Assembly (NCBI GenBank): GCA_902475545.1
Contig: CABRZP010000020.1
Span: forward strand, 1-25,348
Reading direction: 5' to 3'
Source: an uncultured bacterium
GTDB taxonomy: Bacteria > Cyanobacteriota > Vampirovibrionia > Gastranaerophilales > Gastranaerophilaceae
DNA length: 25,348 nt
The position numbers were made by a program, and so were the translations under genes. The notes beneath the pieces were generated by a model that saw only the letters and a list, made by a program, of their open reading frames with translations, was not told the DNA's origin and searched no databases. Of this stretch, positions 7,631 through 15,776 are shown in pieces; position 1 is the first letter of the stretch; every line of letters begins with the position of its first letter.

Positions 7631-8641
7631 CTATACAGAACGATAATATCCGCGTACATAAGTTCCATCACTCCTTGTATAAGGTTTAACATAAACTGTT
7701 CCACCTGACCTTTGCAAGTCATTTTGTGTTGGGATACCAATGCTATTTAATTGAGACATTATAGCCTTCTCATTTGCTGAATATTCAGCACCAGACATAG
7801 AATTAATATCTTCGCGTGTGAATATCTGCCGGAGATGAGTGAATGGATTTAGATATCCTGCATAGTTAATCCTTGGAGCTTGACGGCTAATTAAACCGTT
7901 ACTGAGCTGATTCATAATTGCAGATTCATTCTGAGCAAATTCATCACCGGTCATACGACCTATTTCATCAGGTGTAAAAATATGCTCTATAGTATCAGAT
8001 ATAGGAGCTGCACCACCAGTAGGATATGGTTTAGCTCTATAAATATCAAAAGGTTCATAGTTATGTAAATAATGTTGAGAAAAAGGATCAATATTAAAAT
8101 TCTCTTTATCAGGAATAATATAGATTTTACCTGATTGTTTTCCTAAATTACGCTTGAATAACTCATCACCTTTTCTGCCATAAGTTGTAATATTGGAATC
8201 TCCATATTTGAAGTAATCTTTATATTTTTCTGCAATATGCTTACTCCCGATTGGAGCTAAAGCAGTTGAACGTATTCCAGTGCGATGGGCAAGCAGATTT
8301 GCTAGAGTTCCCCCAAGAGAATAACCTGTTGCTTCAATTTTAGCATTTGGATATTTTTGCTTTACCAGATTGTATAACCGCTCCGCATCATAATATTGTG
8401 ACGGAATCTTATCAGTACAAATAATTGTACCATCATTTCGCCAATCACTGAGAGTACTTAAATCAGACCCTGCAAAGCCAATAACTATTCTATCACCTTG
8501 TTTAAACACTCTTGCGTCGAATTGTTTATTGAGAGATGTATTATCAAATTCGTGCAATGTCTGCCATCCATTGATATCTTTTTTGTTGTGAGCAGCATCT
8601 AAAACCTCAATTAAATCTTTATATGTCATTGTATTATTCAT
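7631..8641 (-). CDS. lipase-like alpha/beta hydrolase with C-terminal repeats
   Basis: A 336-residue protein of the class-3 lipase/DUF2974 type. VIGFAGSD (oxyanion strand) is followed by the nucleophile elbow GYSLGG (Ser about 108). An Asp in RKGDELFKR (about 159) and a His in QHYLHNYEPF (about 190-193) could complete the triad. Two copies of a roughly 34-residue motif follow, at about 219-252 and 271-304. Their shared pattern is IFT-x2-(E/D)I-x2-M(T/S)G-x-E-x3-NE-x-AIM-x-QL. The extreme C-terminus YTRSDGTYVRGYYRS is a short motif I associate with secreted or surface proteins and phage products. No signal peptide is visible. AAGGAAG lies 6 bases before the ATG. The substrate is unknown. It is divergent from two duplicated membrane-protein genes, a layout discussed in the findings. 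Confidence 0.8.
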   Translation of the reverse strand: MNNTMTYKDLIEVLDAAHNKKDINGWQTLHEFDNTSLNKQFDARVFKQGDRIVIGFAGSDLSTLSDWRNDGTIICTDKIPSQYYDAERLYNLVKQKYPNAKIEATGYSLGGTLANLLAHRTGIRSTALAPIGSKHIAEKYKDYFKYGDSNITTYGRKGDELFKRNLGKQSGKIYIIPDKENFNIDPFSQHYLHNYEPFDIYRAKPYPTGGAAPISDTIEHIFTPDEIGRMTGDEFAQNESAIMNQLSNGLISRQAPRINYAGYLNPFTHLRQIFTREDINSMSGAEYSANEKAIMSQLNSIGIPTQNDLQRSGGTVYVKPYTRSDGTYVRGYYRSV

Positions 8642-8671
8642 AATAATCTTCCTTTCTATATTTTATGTTAT

Positions 8672-8699
8672 TATCTATTTATGAAATCTATTGTTTCAA
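8672..8699 (-). promoter_or_regulatory. probable promoter of the lipase-like gene
   Basis: Minus strand TTGAAA (8699-8694), 16 bases, TAGATA (8677-8672), about 30 bases before the lipase ATG. The plus-strand start codon at 8681 lies inside the spacer. The same segment is duplicated at 9188-9215 (TTGAGA, 16 bases, TAGATA). Confidence 0.5.
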
Positions 8700-9112
8700 A
8701 GATATTTCTATCTTTATATTTTTGTTTTCAGTGCTTAGCAACACTGTTTAATATTTTGTTCTATAATATTGGATTATTTTTCATTGTTTGCATTGGTTTT
8801 AATCACGCAACATACCAAATGACAAATGAAAACTTTTTAGTAACATGTTTATTTTGTCTGACACTTATATTGATATTTCTGTTTTATATATTCTATTCAG
8901 TAGTTATAATTGTATCAGCAATTTCAACTATAAAAATTATCAAAAATAAACCACTGACAAAGTTTCAAAAATTCGCTATGGTGACTTTTCCTATTGTTAC
9001 TATTTCATTTATTATTGGGGAAATAATAAATGAAAATACTGTTCTTGATGTTATATTTTTACCTCTAAGAATATTGTTTCCTAATTTTTATGAAAATAAG
9101 TTCTCTTTATAA
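8681..9112 (+). CDS. small polytopic membrane protein, paralogue 1
   Basis: A 143-residue, very hydrophobic protein with about three to four membrane segments (about residues 8-42, 52-82, 95-112 and possibly 118-132). Between segments it has the basic motif ISTIKIIKNKPLTKFQKFAM, which also appears in its neighbour as ATIKIFKNKILTKFQKFSM. No family recognised. No Shine-Dalgarno is visible before the ATG at 8681, so the start is uncertain. It is divergent from the lipase-like gene and overlaps that gene's promoter. The position next to a hydrolase suggests an immunity-like role, which is inference only. Confidence 0.65.
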   Translation: MKSIVSKIFLSLYFCFQCLATLFNILFYNIGLFFIVCIGFNHATYQMTNENFLVTCLFCLTLILIFLFYIFYSVVIIVSAISTIKIIKNKPLTKFQKFAMVTFPIVTISFIIGEIINENTVLDVIFLPLRILFPNFYENKFSL

Positions 9113-9142
9113 TAATCCAATAAAAACTGTATTTATTTAATT

Positions 9143-9163
9143 TTATGTATTGAATTTGTTCAT
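9143..9163 (-). pseudogene. vestigial minus-strand gene start (SD plus six codons)
   Basis: On the minus strand AGGAGG (9173-9168) stands 4 bases before an ATG at 9163, but the frame reads only MNKFNT before a stop. It is placed relative to unit 2 exactly as the lipase gene start (MNNTMT) is relative to unit 1, and it has the duplicated TTGAGA/TAGATA promoter upstream. I read it as the stump of a lost partner gene. A chance site or leader peptide is possible. Confidence 0.35.
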
Positions 9164-9175
9164 AATTCCTCCTCG

Positions 9176-9637
9176 ATTTTATGTTATTATCTATTTATGA
9201 AATCTATTGTCTCAAAGATATTTTATCTTTATATTTTTGTTTTCAGTGCTTAGCAACACTGTTTAATGTTTTTGCTTTTACTGGATTAGTATTATTGTTC
9301 TTTTTGATACATGGCTTAGGGGGCTCTTACCTGCAGAATCATCTCTGGGAGCATTTAGGTTTCTTTTTAGTAGTTATTTTAATATTAGGACTTTATGCAT
9401 TCTACTCATACATAACCGTTATAGCAGGGATGGCAACTATTAAAATATTCAAAAATAAAATTTTAACAAAATTTCAGAAATTTTCTATGATAACTTTTCT
9501 TATTGTTACTATTCCATTTTATATAGCTATGATGATTAAACCTGAAATTTTACAAGTCCTTTTATGGCCTATTGATATGTTCTTTTTTAATAATGCGATA
9601 AGTGACAAGTTACAATCTAATTAATCCAATAAAAACT
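9176..9637 (+). repeat. tandem duplication, unit 2
   Basis: The second copy of the unit at 8660-9128. Its first about 90 bases differ from unit 1 at only a few positions, including a one-base deletion (gatattttatc for gatatttctatc) that shifts the reading frame. Confidence 0.8.
9181..9624 (+). CDS. small polytopic membrane protein, paralogue 2, N-terminus altered by frameshift
   Basis: A 147-residue hydrophobic protein, paralogous to the product of 8681-9112: SLYFCFQCLATLFN and the TKFQKF loop are common to both, and the predicted membrane segments match. Because of a one-base deletion near 9220, the ATG equivalent to that of paralogue 1 (9197) soon hits a stop. The frame of the conserved body is instead open from an earlier ATG at 9181, which gives a different first stretch, MLLSIYEIYCLKDIL. 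No Shine-Dalgarno is visible on this strand. It may be a functioning gene using the upstream ATG or a recently damaged copy. Confidence 0.55.
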   Translation: MLLSIYEIYCLKDILSLYFCFQCLATLFNVFAFTGLVLLFFLIHGLGGSYLQNHLWEHLGFFLVVILILGLYAFYSYITVIAGMATIKIFKNKILTKFQKFSMITFLIVTIPFYIAMMIKPEILQVLLWPIDMFFFNNAISDKLQSN

Positions 9638-9639
9638 AT

Positions 9640-9657
9640 TTAATAAATTACAATCAT
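9640..9657 (-). pseudogene. second vestigial minus-strand start (SD plus five codons)
   Basis: Minus strand AAGGAG (9673-9668) stands 10 bases before an ATG at 9657 whose frame ends after MIVIY. A near-consensus promoter lies upstream at 9745-9773. As at 9163, this is an apparently complete start signal with no gene behind it, directly after a duplicated membrane-protein unit. A leader peptide or small RNA is an alternative. Confidence 0.3.
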
Positions 9658-9744
9658 ATATATCACACTCCTTAAACAATTCATGATACATAGAGATACA
9701 AGGTACCTCGATGTAAGTATTTAATTAGAGTGGTGAAGAATTTT

Positions 9745-9773
9745 ATTATACTACTTTTGTCGCATTTCGTCAA
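9745..9773 (-). promoter_or_regulatory. orphan near-consensus promoter pointing left
   Basis: Minus strand TTGACG (9773-9768), 17 bases, TATAAT (9750-9745). No minus-strand gene follows until the lipase-like gene at 8641, and the next 600 bases are antisense to the duplicated membrane-protein genes. Confidence 0.65.
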
Positions 9774-9800
9774 GTTAAAATGCAGTTGAGTAAAATGAGC

Positions 9801-9827
9801 TAAAAAATGCCCCCTAGGGGACATTTC
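9801..9827 (-). terminator. terminator of the SF1 helicase-nuclease gene
   Basis: Minus strand AAATGTCCC/GGGGCATTT-type stem with one G-U pair and a short loop, ending in TTTTTTAG. It lies 15 bases past the stop of the large helicase gene. The rest of 9625-9841 holds only the orphan promoter and an imperfect inverted repeat around 9688-9716. Confidence 0.75.
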
Positions 9828-9841
9828 TTAATTGATAAATA

Positions 9842-12800
9842 TTAGTCTTCTGCTAAAACTCTATCCAAACAAGCTTTTGACGAATATTTCCATTCTCTGT
9901 ATGTTATACGTTTCACTTTAAAACCACAGCGTTCCAGAATTGCCTGCTTTTTCATATTAGAAATATGTGATTTTGGATTGTCTTCCAAACCATCAACTTC
10001 AATAATGAATTTATCATCTACAACCAGATCCGCACTAAGTCCTGCAATATCTGCACCGGCTACAACTCTGTGTTCAAGCTTGCGGATAGATTCGGCAACT
10101 TCACGTTCCAGTTTATTTTTATAAATATTTTCATCAATTTCATTGTTAGCAAGAGCGGCTTTTCTTTCCTGATACTGTTTAATAAATGAAACATAATTTC
10201 TAAAATGACCTTCAGGCATTGTATCCATATCACGGGAAATAAAGTTTATACATTTGCTTCTGGCACGTGTAATTGCAACGTTAAACAGATTAGGTTTTTG
10301 CAAGAATGTAATACTTTGCGGATAAGAATTGTTTGCAAATGACCAGGACATTAGAATAATATCACGTTCATCACCCTGAAATGTATGTGCTGTACCAATT
10401 TCAATCTGATGTTTCTTTATCATATAATCAGATAAAACCTTTGGCACAGATAACTTCAATTGCTCAACCTGTGCTCTAAACGGTGATATGATACCAATAC
10501 TTACCGGTTTATCAGGATTTTTTCGTTCATCTTCAATAATAATTTCATGAAGAGTTTTGACAAGAGCCTCAATTTCTGGAAGGTTTCTTGTAGCATCCAT
10601 ATCAACCTTGCCATCAGGAACATTGACCATTTCCAGAGCTAAACCATCATCTGAATCTTTTTTCATTACACGAATTCTGTCAGAATAAAATTCATGATTA
10701 GAAAAATTGATAATCGGCGGTAAACTTCTAAAATGCTCATCCAACATTACAGAATTCATTGAATAATAATCTGCAAGGTCAAACATTGAATTTGTCCTAA
10801 ATCTCCACATCAATTGATATTTATCAGGAATTCCGTATTGACTTAAGAATGATTGTTCCTTTGCTTTTTCCAAGAATGACAAATGCGGAAGCTGTTTATC
10901 ATCACCTACAACAACCGTTTTCTTTGCACGATATAAAATAGGAAAACAACTTGCAATATCACATTGAGAAGCTTCATCTATAATTGCAACATCGAACATG
11001 CCGGGTTTTAGCGGAAGAGAATCCGAAACCGCATAAGTAGTAACACACCAGCAAGGAAATGCTTCCAATAGCGGTCTAAAATCTTCTTCTTCTAAAATTC
11101 TGCTTTGAAGATTTTTACGGCGTTCGACTAAAGACATTGCATGAACTTTAATTCTTCTGCGTTTCTTTTCATCACGTAGAAGAGCTTTTATAGCCTCTCT
11201 TCTTGTACTTTTTAAAATATTTATAGCAAGTCTTTTCTGTTTTCGCTTCATTTGACGAATTTGTTCCATCATCACATGAAGATTTCCTGTTTTTTGAATA
11301 TCAGCTTCAATCTTGCGTAACTTCCATTTTTGAGTAACAAAATCTAACTCAACTTTAAGTCTGTCCAAATTTTCAGGTTCAACATCAAAATCACGGATTT
11401 CTAAAATTTTCTTTAATTGTCTCAAACTTGACATATTAGCAAAAGATGCAAAGAATCCTGATTTTTCCATATTATCAGTCAATGTTTTAATAATAGCTGC
11501 AACACTGTCTATTTCAGATTTTTTTAATGGATGTTTTATATATTCAAGCTCACCAACATTCACCGATTGCTGTTTTATTTCACCACGCAAATCATGCCAG
11601 TTTCTTTCCAATTTTAAAATACGTTCGCATTTAGCTTCTGTTTCCCGCATGCAGTCAAGATGTTGTTTCATATCTTTTGTATCAGCAAAAATATAATCTT
11701 CAACATCATCATCCAATTCAACTTTACCGGAAAGCAAATCTTGCAATTGAAGGCTCAATTGTTTTTGATAATTCATACGACCGGCACGTAATGCAAGATA
11801 AGGAGCTCCCAAGTCATTCAACCTGTCAGCCACAACGTCAACAGCTTTGTCCATACGTGAAGCAACCAAAACTGTTTTACCATTTGCAATTAAATGTGCA
11901 ACAAGGTTTACAATTGTTTGAGATTTACCTGTCCCCGGAGGTCCTTGAACAGCAACAAACTTATTATTTTCAATATTTCTAATAACTTTTTCCTGAGAAT
12001 CACTTAAAGCAAGCGGTGTTATCGGATAAAAATTTTCAATATTATCATTCAGGGAAATATTCTTGTCACCTGCCTGAATATATTCATCATTTATAACACT
12101 CAGAGTTGTTTCTCTAAAAACTCCGCTTGGTTTTTCTGCTATCTGCATCAATTCATGTAAAACTCCGGCAGTTACAGCAGGACGTTTGGTTAAAATAATT
12201 GCACTTTGATATGTTACACAAAGTTTTTTTATTTCACCAACAGGTTTAGATTTTTGTTCTTGAATTTCTTCATCAATAATTTCATCAAAATTTTCGCCGG
12301 TAATTTTAGCATCTGATAAATCTCGAGATAAAGAGTCATCTTTTTCAACGTTATCTTCATCCGCATCCTCTGATGAATCTTCTACAATTTCAACATCAGG
12401 AATAAGAGATTTCAATGTAGTCAAGAAAATATCCATTTTCTCTTTTGTAATAGGAAGTTCCGGAACAACATCCAAAATACCTTCCAAAAATAAATCTACT
12501 TCATCATCATCGTCTCCTTTTTTCAACAGAGCAGCAAGTGCACCTGTATTCAAAGATAAAATATCATCCTGACGAACACAATTTATATTCACTCCATTAC
12601 GTTCTAATTTACAAGGAACATACAATAGCGGAGTCAAAAATTCATTACGTTTTTTAGACTTACCGTTACGTCCAACCAAAAACATATAACCATAAATCAA
12701 GTACTTATCTTTTGTACTCAAATCACTTTGAATCATAAGTTCTGTCAAATTAGGATTAGAACCGTCAAGTTTTAAATATTCCAGCCCTTCAGTTAAAAGA

Positions 12801-12970
12801 GTTTCCTTATCTTTCAAAAAAATCCATTTGTTATCTTTATCACCTTTCAGATTTCTAAAAGTTGAACTCTTAACTTCTTCACGCACACAATCATGAAGAT
12901 ACTGGCTTAATTTTTTTATAAAACTGTTATTAAATGCTGAATTAAGTGCTTTGGTTGCTTCTTGTAACAT
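9842..12970 (-). CDS. superfamily 1 helicase (Dna2/NAM7-like) fused to a Vsr/DUF559-like nuclease
   Basis: A 1042-residue protein. Residues 1-310 form an N-terminal region with an acidic linker (about 196-240). The helicase core has Walker A GPPGTGKS (343-350), Walker B IIDEASQC (663-670) with DEAS, GDDKQLPH (689-696), motif V-like GTAHTFQGDERD (about 859-870), and motif VI NVAITRARSK (897-906), as in UPF1/Dna2-type SF1B enzymes. A charged coiled-coil insert (about 430-640) separates the motor halves. The last about 75 residues contain SADLVVDDKFIIEVDG, an Asp then E-x-D pattern of the DUF559/Vsr branch of PD-(D/E)xK nucleases. The probable role is ATP-driven unwinding coupled to DNA cleavage in repair or defence, but no specific system is identified. 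AAGGA lies 5 bases before the ATG. Alone on its strand, divergent from gyrB. Confidence 0.85.
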   Translation of the reverse strand: MLQEATKALNSAFNNSFIKKLSQYLHDCVREEVKSSTFRNLKGDKDNKWIFLKDKETLLTEGLEYLKLDGSNPNLTELMIQSDLSTKDKYLIYGYMFLVGRNGKSKKRNEFLTPLLYVPCKLERNGVNINCVRQDDILSLNTGALAALLKKGDDDDEVDLFLEGILDVVPELPITKEKMDIFLTTLKSLIPDVEIVEDSSEDADEDNVEKDDSLSRDLSDAKITGENFDEIIDEEIQEQKSKPVGEIKKLCVTYQSAIILTKRPAVTAGVLHELMQIAEKPSGVFRETTLSVINDEYIQAGDKNISLNDNIENFYPITPLALSDSQEKVIRNIENNKFVAVQGPPGTGKSQTIVNLVAHLIANGKTVLVASRMDKAVDVVADRLNDLGAPYLALRAGRMNYQKQLSLQLQDLLSGKVELDDDVEDYIFADTKDMKQHLDCMRETEAKCERILKLERNWHDLRGEIKQQSVNVGELEYIKHPLKKSEIDSVAAIIKTLTDNMEKSGFFASFANMSSLRQLKKILEIRDFDVEPENLDRLKVELDFVTQKWKLRKIEADIQKTGNLHVMMEQIRQMKRKQKRLAINILKSTRREAIKALLRDEKKRRRIKVHAMSLVERRKNLQSRILEEEDFRPLLEAFPCWCVTTYAVSDSLPLKPGMFDVAIIDEASQCDIASCFPILYRAKKTVVVGDDKQLPHLSFLEKAKEQSFLSQYGIPDKYQLMWRFRTNSMFDLADYYSMNSVMLDEHFRSLPPIINFSNHEFYSDRIRVMKKDSDDGLALEMVNVPDGKVDMDATRNLPEIEALVKTLHEIIIEDERKNPDKPVSIGIISPFRAQVEQLKLSVPKVLSDYMIKKHQIEIGTAHTFQGDERDIILMSWSFANNSYPQSITFLQKPNLFNVAITRARSKCINFISRDMDTMPEGHFRNYVSFIKQYQERKAALANNEIDENIYKNKLEREVAESIRKLEHRVVAGADIAGLSADLVVDDKFIIEVDGLEDNPKSHISNMKKQAILERCGFKVKRITYREWKYSSKACLDRVLAED

Positions 12971-13089
12971 ACTTTTCCTTCTTATAATACATGTATTTTA
13001 TACTATTTTAGGGAAAAATCAACGAATTTACATCATCAGTTTGCACGAGAGATACTCGTGTTGCTTCTTATTAACTAAAGTAAAGAATT

Positions 13090-13119
13090 TTGGCACAATA
13101 TGTACTTTTATGCTATACT
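13090..13119 (+). promoter_or_regulatory. extended -10 promoter of gyrB
   Basis: TTGGCA (13090-13095), 18 bases, TATACT (13114-13119), with TGC directly before the -10 (extended -10). It lies 33 bases from the gyrB ATG. Confidence 0.7.
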
Positions 13120-13152
13120 ATTACTATATTTGAGTAGACTAGGGAGAACTAT

Positions 13153-15669
13153 ATGTCAGAAGATAAAGCTTTGGAAGCATTACAAGAAGTAGAAAATAAA
13201 CAAATTGAAGAACAGGTTGAAGCTATAGAAACTCATACCTCTGCCGAATATAGTGCAGATAACATTAGAGTTTTGGAAGGGCTTGAAGCTGTTAGAATAA
13301 GACCGGGGATGTACATTGGTTCAACTTCACAAAGAGGTTTGCACCACTGTATTTATGAAATCGTTGACAACTCAATTGACGAATCTTTAGCCGGTTTCTG
13401 TACTGATATTCATGTAACAATTCATAAAGATAACAGTATTACCGTAGAAGATAACGGTCGTGGTATTCCTGTTGATATTAAACCTGATAGCGGTAAATCA
13501 GCATTGGAAATCGTTCACACAGTTCTTCACGCAGGCGGAAAATTCGGAGATGGCGGCTATAAAGTATCAGGCGGTCTTCACGGTGTTGGTGCTTCTGTTG
13601 TTAACGCTTTATCAGAAAAATATGTTGTAGAAGTTTCCCGTCAAGGATTTGTATGGCGTCAGGAATATATGAGAGGCGAACCTATGGCTCCGGTTGAAAA
13701 AGGTGAACCGACAGACAAGACAGGTACTAAAACAACTTGGTGGCCTGATCCTGAAATCTTTACTGAAACTACTGAAATTGATTGCGATGTTATCGCTAAC
13801 AGATTGAGAGAAATGGCATTTTTAAACAAAGGTTTAAAAATTATTTTCTCACGTCATGATTCAGAAGAAATTGAAACTTTCCACTATGAAGGCGGTATCG
13901 GAAGTTATGTTGAATTTTTAAACAAGAATAAAACAGTTCTTCACGAAAAACCTATTTATATTGACAAAGTTGTTGGCAACCTTCAGGTTGAAGTTGCTAT
14001 GCAATATACAGAATCTTATGCAGAAAGTGTTTTATCTTTTGCTAATAATATTAACACTCATTCAGGAGGAACCCACTTAACAGGTTTCAGAAATTCAATT
14101 ACTCGTGTATTAAATGATTACGCAAGAAAAAATAATATCTTGAAAGATTCTGAACAAAATCTTTCAGGTGAAGATGTTCGTGAAGGTTTGACTGCAATTG
14201 TTTCAGTTAAAATTCCAAACCCTGAATTTGAAGGACAAACAAAAGAAAAACTTGGTTCTCAGGAAGCTATGGGAGCTGTTCAAGATGCTGTTAAAGATAA
14301 ATTGCAAGAATGGTTAGAATTTAACCCTAAACTTGCTAAGACTATTATTGAAAAAACTCTTCAAGCACAACGTGCAAGAGAAGCAGCAAGAAAAGCAAGA
14401 GAACTAACAAGAAGAAAAACTGTTCTTGAAAATTCTACTTTGCCTGGTAAACTTGCAGACTGTTCAAACAGAGAACCAGACAAATGTGAAATCTTCCTTG
14501 TTGAGGGTGATTCTGCAGGTGGTTCTGCTAAGCAAGGCAGAAACAGAATGTTCCAAGCGATTTTGCCGTTAAGAGGTAAAATTCTTAACGTTGAAAAAGC
14601 AAGATTAGATAGAATTTACGGTAACAATGAAATTCAATCAATGGTTCAGGCTTTCGGTATCAAAATCAGCCGTAACCCTGAAGAAGTTGAATTGGATAAA
14701 TTGAGATATCACAAAATTATTATCATGACAGATGCGGATGTCGATGGTGCTCACATCAGAACTTTGATGTTAACTTTCTTCTTCCGTTATGCGAGACCTT
14801 TGATTGAAAACGGTTATGTTTATATTGCTCAACCACCTTTATTCAAAGTTACTCAAGGTAAAACTTCAGAATATTTATTCAATGAACACGTTTTGGATAA
14901 AATGCTTAAAGAACGCGGAATTAAAAATTTAAGCTTATCAGATAAAGATAAGAAAAATGTTAAAACAGGGGATGAATTACTTGAACTTATTAAGAACATG
15001 ACTGAATTCTACCGTTCATACAACAACCCTATTTTGAACTTATATCCTGCGGTATTTTTGAGAGGACTTGTTCGTTCAGGTATCAATTTAGAAGATTTTG
15101 ATAACCAGGCAAAAATGAATGAAGTTTGTGATTACCTGAATCATTATCTTGTTGACCACGCAAAAAATTATAATATTCAAGAAGCTGAAAATTATAAAGT
15201 TGAAGTTAAATACAATCCGGAAAATGCTAAATATTCATTCATTCTTCATTTAAATGAAGAAGAACATGTTGTATTGAACCAAAATATTATCAAGAGTTCT
15301 GAATACAAAAAATTAAAAGCTTCATATCCGATTATCCGAGACTTCTTAATTGAAGAATCTGAAGGATTAATTTTGGAAACTGATACAGAAAAACATGAAA
15401 TCAATTCATTTGAAAGATTGCAAAAAATCATTGACGATAGAGGTCAAAAAGGATTACAAATTCAACGATTCAAAGGTCTTGGTGAAATGATGCCTCAACA
15501 ACTTTGGGAAACAACAATGGATCCGGCAACAAGAACATTATTAAAAGTTAATGTTGAAGATGCAATGTTATGTGACCAGTTATTCGATGTATTGATGGGT
15601 GACAAAGTTGAACCTCGAAGAGACTTTATTGAAACTCACGCAGTATATGCAACTAATATTGATACATAA
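13153..15669 (+). CDS. gyrB: DNA gyrase subunit B
   Basis: ATPase subunit of DNA gyrase, which with GyrA introduces negative supercoils. The product has 838 residues. A 35-residue acidic extension precedes the GHKL ATPase domain, which contains VDNSIDESLAG (about 71-81), GRGIPV and GGLHGVGASVVNALSE. The TOPRIM domain has EGDSAGGSAKQGRNR (from about 451) and DADVDGAHI (about 526), and the C-terminal QRFKGLGEM motif begins near 770. The QGRNR context and the long insert between TOPRIM and the tail point to GyrB rather than ParE. The protein is slightly longer than the E. coli enzyme (804). AGGGAG lies 6 bases before the ATG. It is monocistronic, between a promoter at 13090 and a terminator at 15668. 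Confidence 0.96.
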   Translation: MSEDKALEALQEVENKQIEEQVEAIETHTSAEYSADNIRVLEGLEAVRIRPGMYIGSTSQRGLHHCIYEIVDNSIDESLAGFCTDIHVTIHKDNSITVEDNGRGIPVDIKPDSGKSALEIVHTVLHAGGKFGDGGYKVSGGLHGVGASVVNALSEKYVVEVSRQGFVWRQEYMRGEPMAPVEKGEPTDKTGTKTTWWPDPEIFTETTEIDCDVIANRLREMAFLNKGLKIIFSRHDSEEIETFHYEGGIGSYVEFLNKNKTVLHEKPIYIDKVVGNLQVEVAMQYTESYAESVLSFANNINTHSGGTHLTGFRNSITRVLNDYARKNNILKDSEQNLSGEDVREGLTAIVSVKIPNPEFEGQTKEKLGSQEAMGAVQDAVKDKLQEWLEFNPKLAKTIIEKTLQAQRAREAARKARELTRRKTVLENSTLPGKLADCSNREPDKCEIFLVEGDSAGGSAKQGRNRMFQAILPLRGKILNVEKARLDRIYGNNEIQSMVQAFGIKISRNPEEVELDKLRYHKIIIMTDADVDGAHIRTLMLTFFFRYARPLIENGYVYIAQPPLFKVTQGKTSEYLFNEHVLDKMLKERGIKNLSLSDKDKKNVKTGDELLELIKNMTEFYRSYNNPILNLYPAVFLRGLVRSGINLEDFDNQAKMNEVCDYLNHYLVDHAKNYNIQEAENYKVEVKYNPENAKYSFILHLNEEEHVVLNQNIIKSSEYKKLKASYPIIRDFLIEESEGLILETDTEKHEINSFERLQKIIDDRGQKGLQIQRFKGLGEMMPQQLWETTMDPATRTLLKVNVEDAMLCDQLFDVLMGDKVEPRRDFIETHAVYATNIDT

Positions 15670-15696
15670 AAAAGAAGGGGGAATCCCTTCTTTTTT
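15668..15696 (+). terminator. Rho-independent terminator of gyrB
   Basis: The stem aaagaaggg/cccttcttt with loop ggaat is followed by a T-run, starting right at the gyrB stop codon. Confidence 0.9.
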
Positions 15697-15719
15697 ATTG
15701 AGATAAAATAATATTATAT

Positions 15720-15752
15720 TAAAAAAGCAGATTGTATATTACAACCTGCTTT
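15720..15752 (-). terminator. Rho-independent terminator after rplA
   Basis: On the minus strand the stem GCAGGTTGTA/TACAATCTGC (one G-U pair, loop ATA) is followed by TTTTTT, 28 bases past the rplA stop. It closes the rpmG-to-rplA transcription unit. Confidence 0.88.
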
Positions 15753-15776
15753 TTATTAAAAGTATTTAGTATATTA

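Larger units (their letters stand above)
8660..9128 (+). repeat. tandem duplication, unit 1
   Basis: Unit 1 opens with a stretch almost identical to 9176 onward (about 90 bases, starting attttatgttattatc) and closes with aatccaataaaaact, also found at the end of unit 2. The middle has diverged at DNA level but still encodes related proteins. Confidence 0.8.

Noticed and set aside
13153..15669. ParE (topoisomerase IV) instead of GyrB
   Set aside because: The EGDSAGGSAKQGRNR context and the long insert before QRFKGLGEM fit GyrB, and no parC follows.
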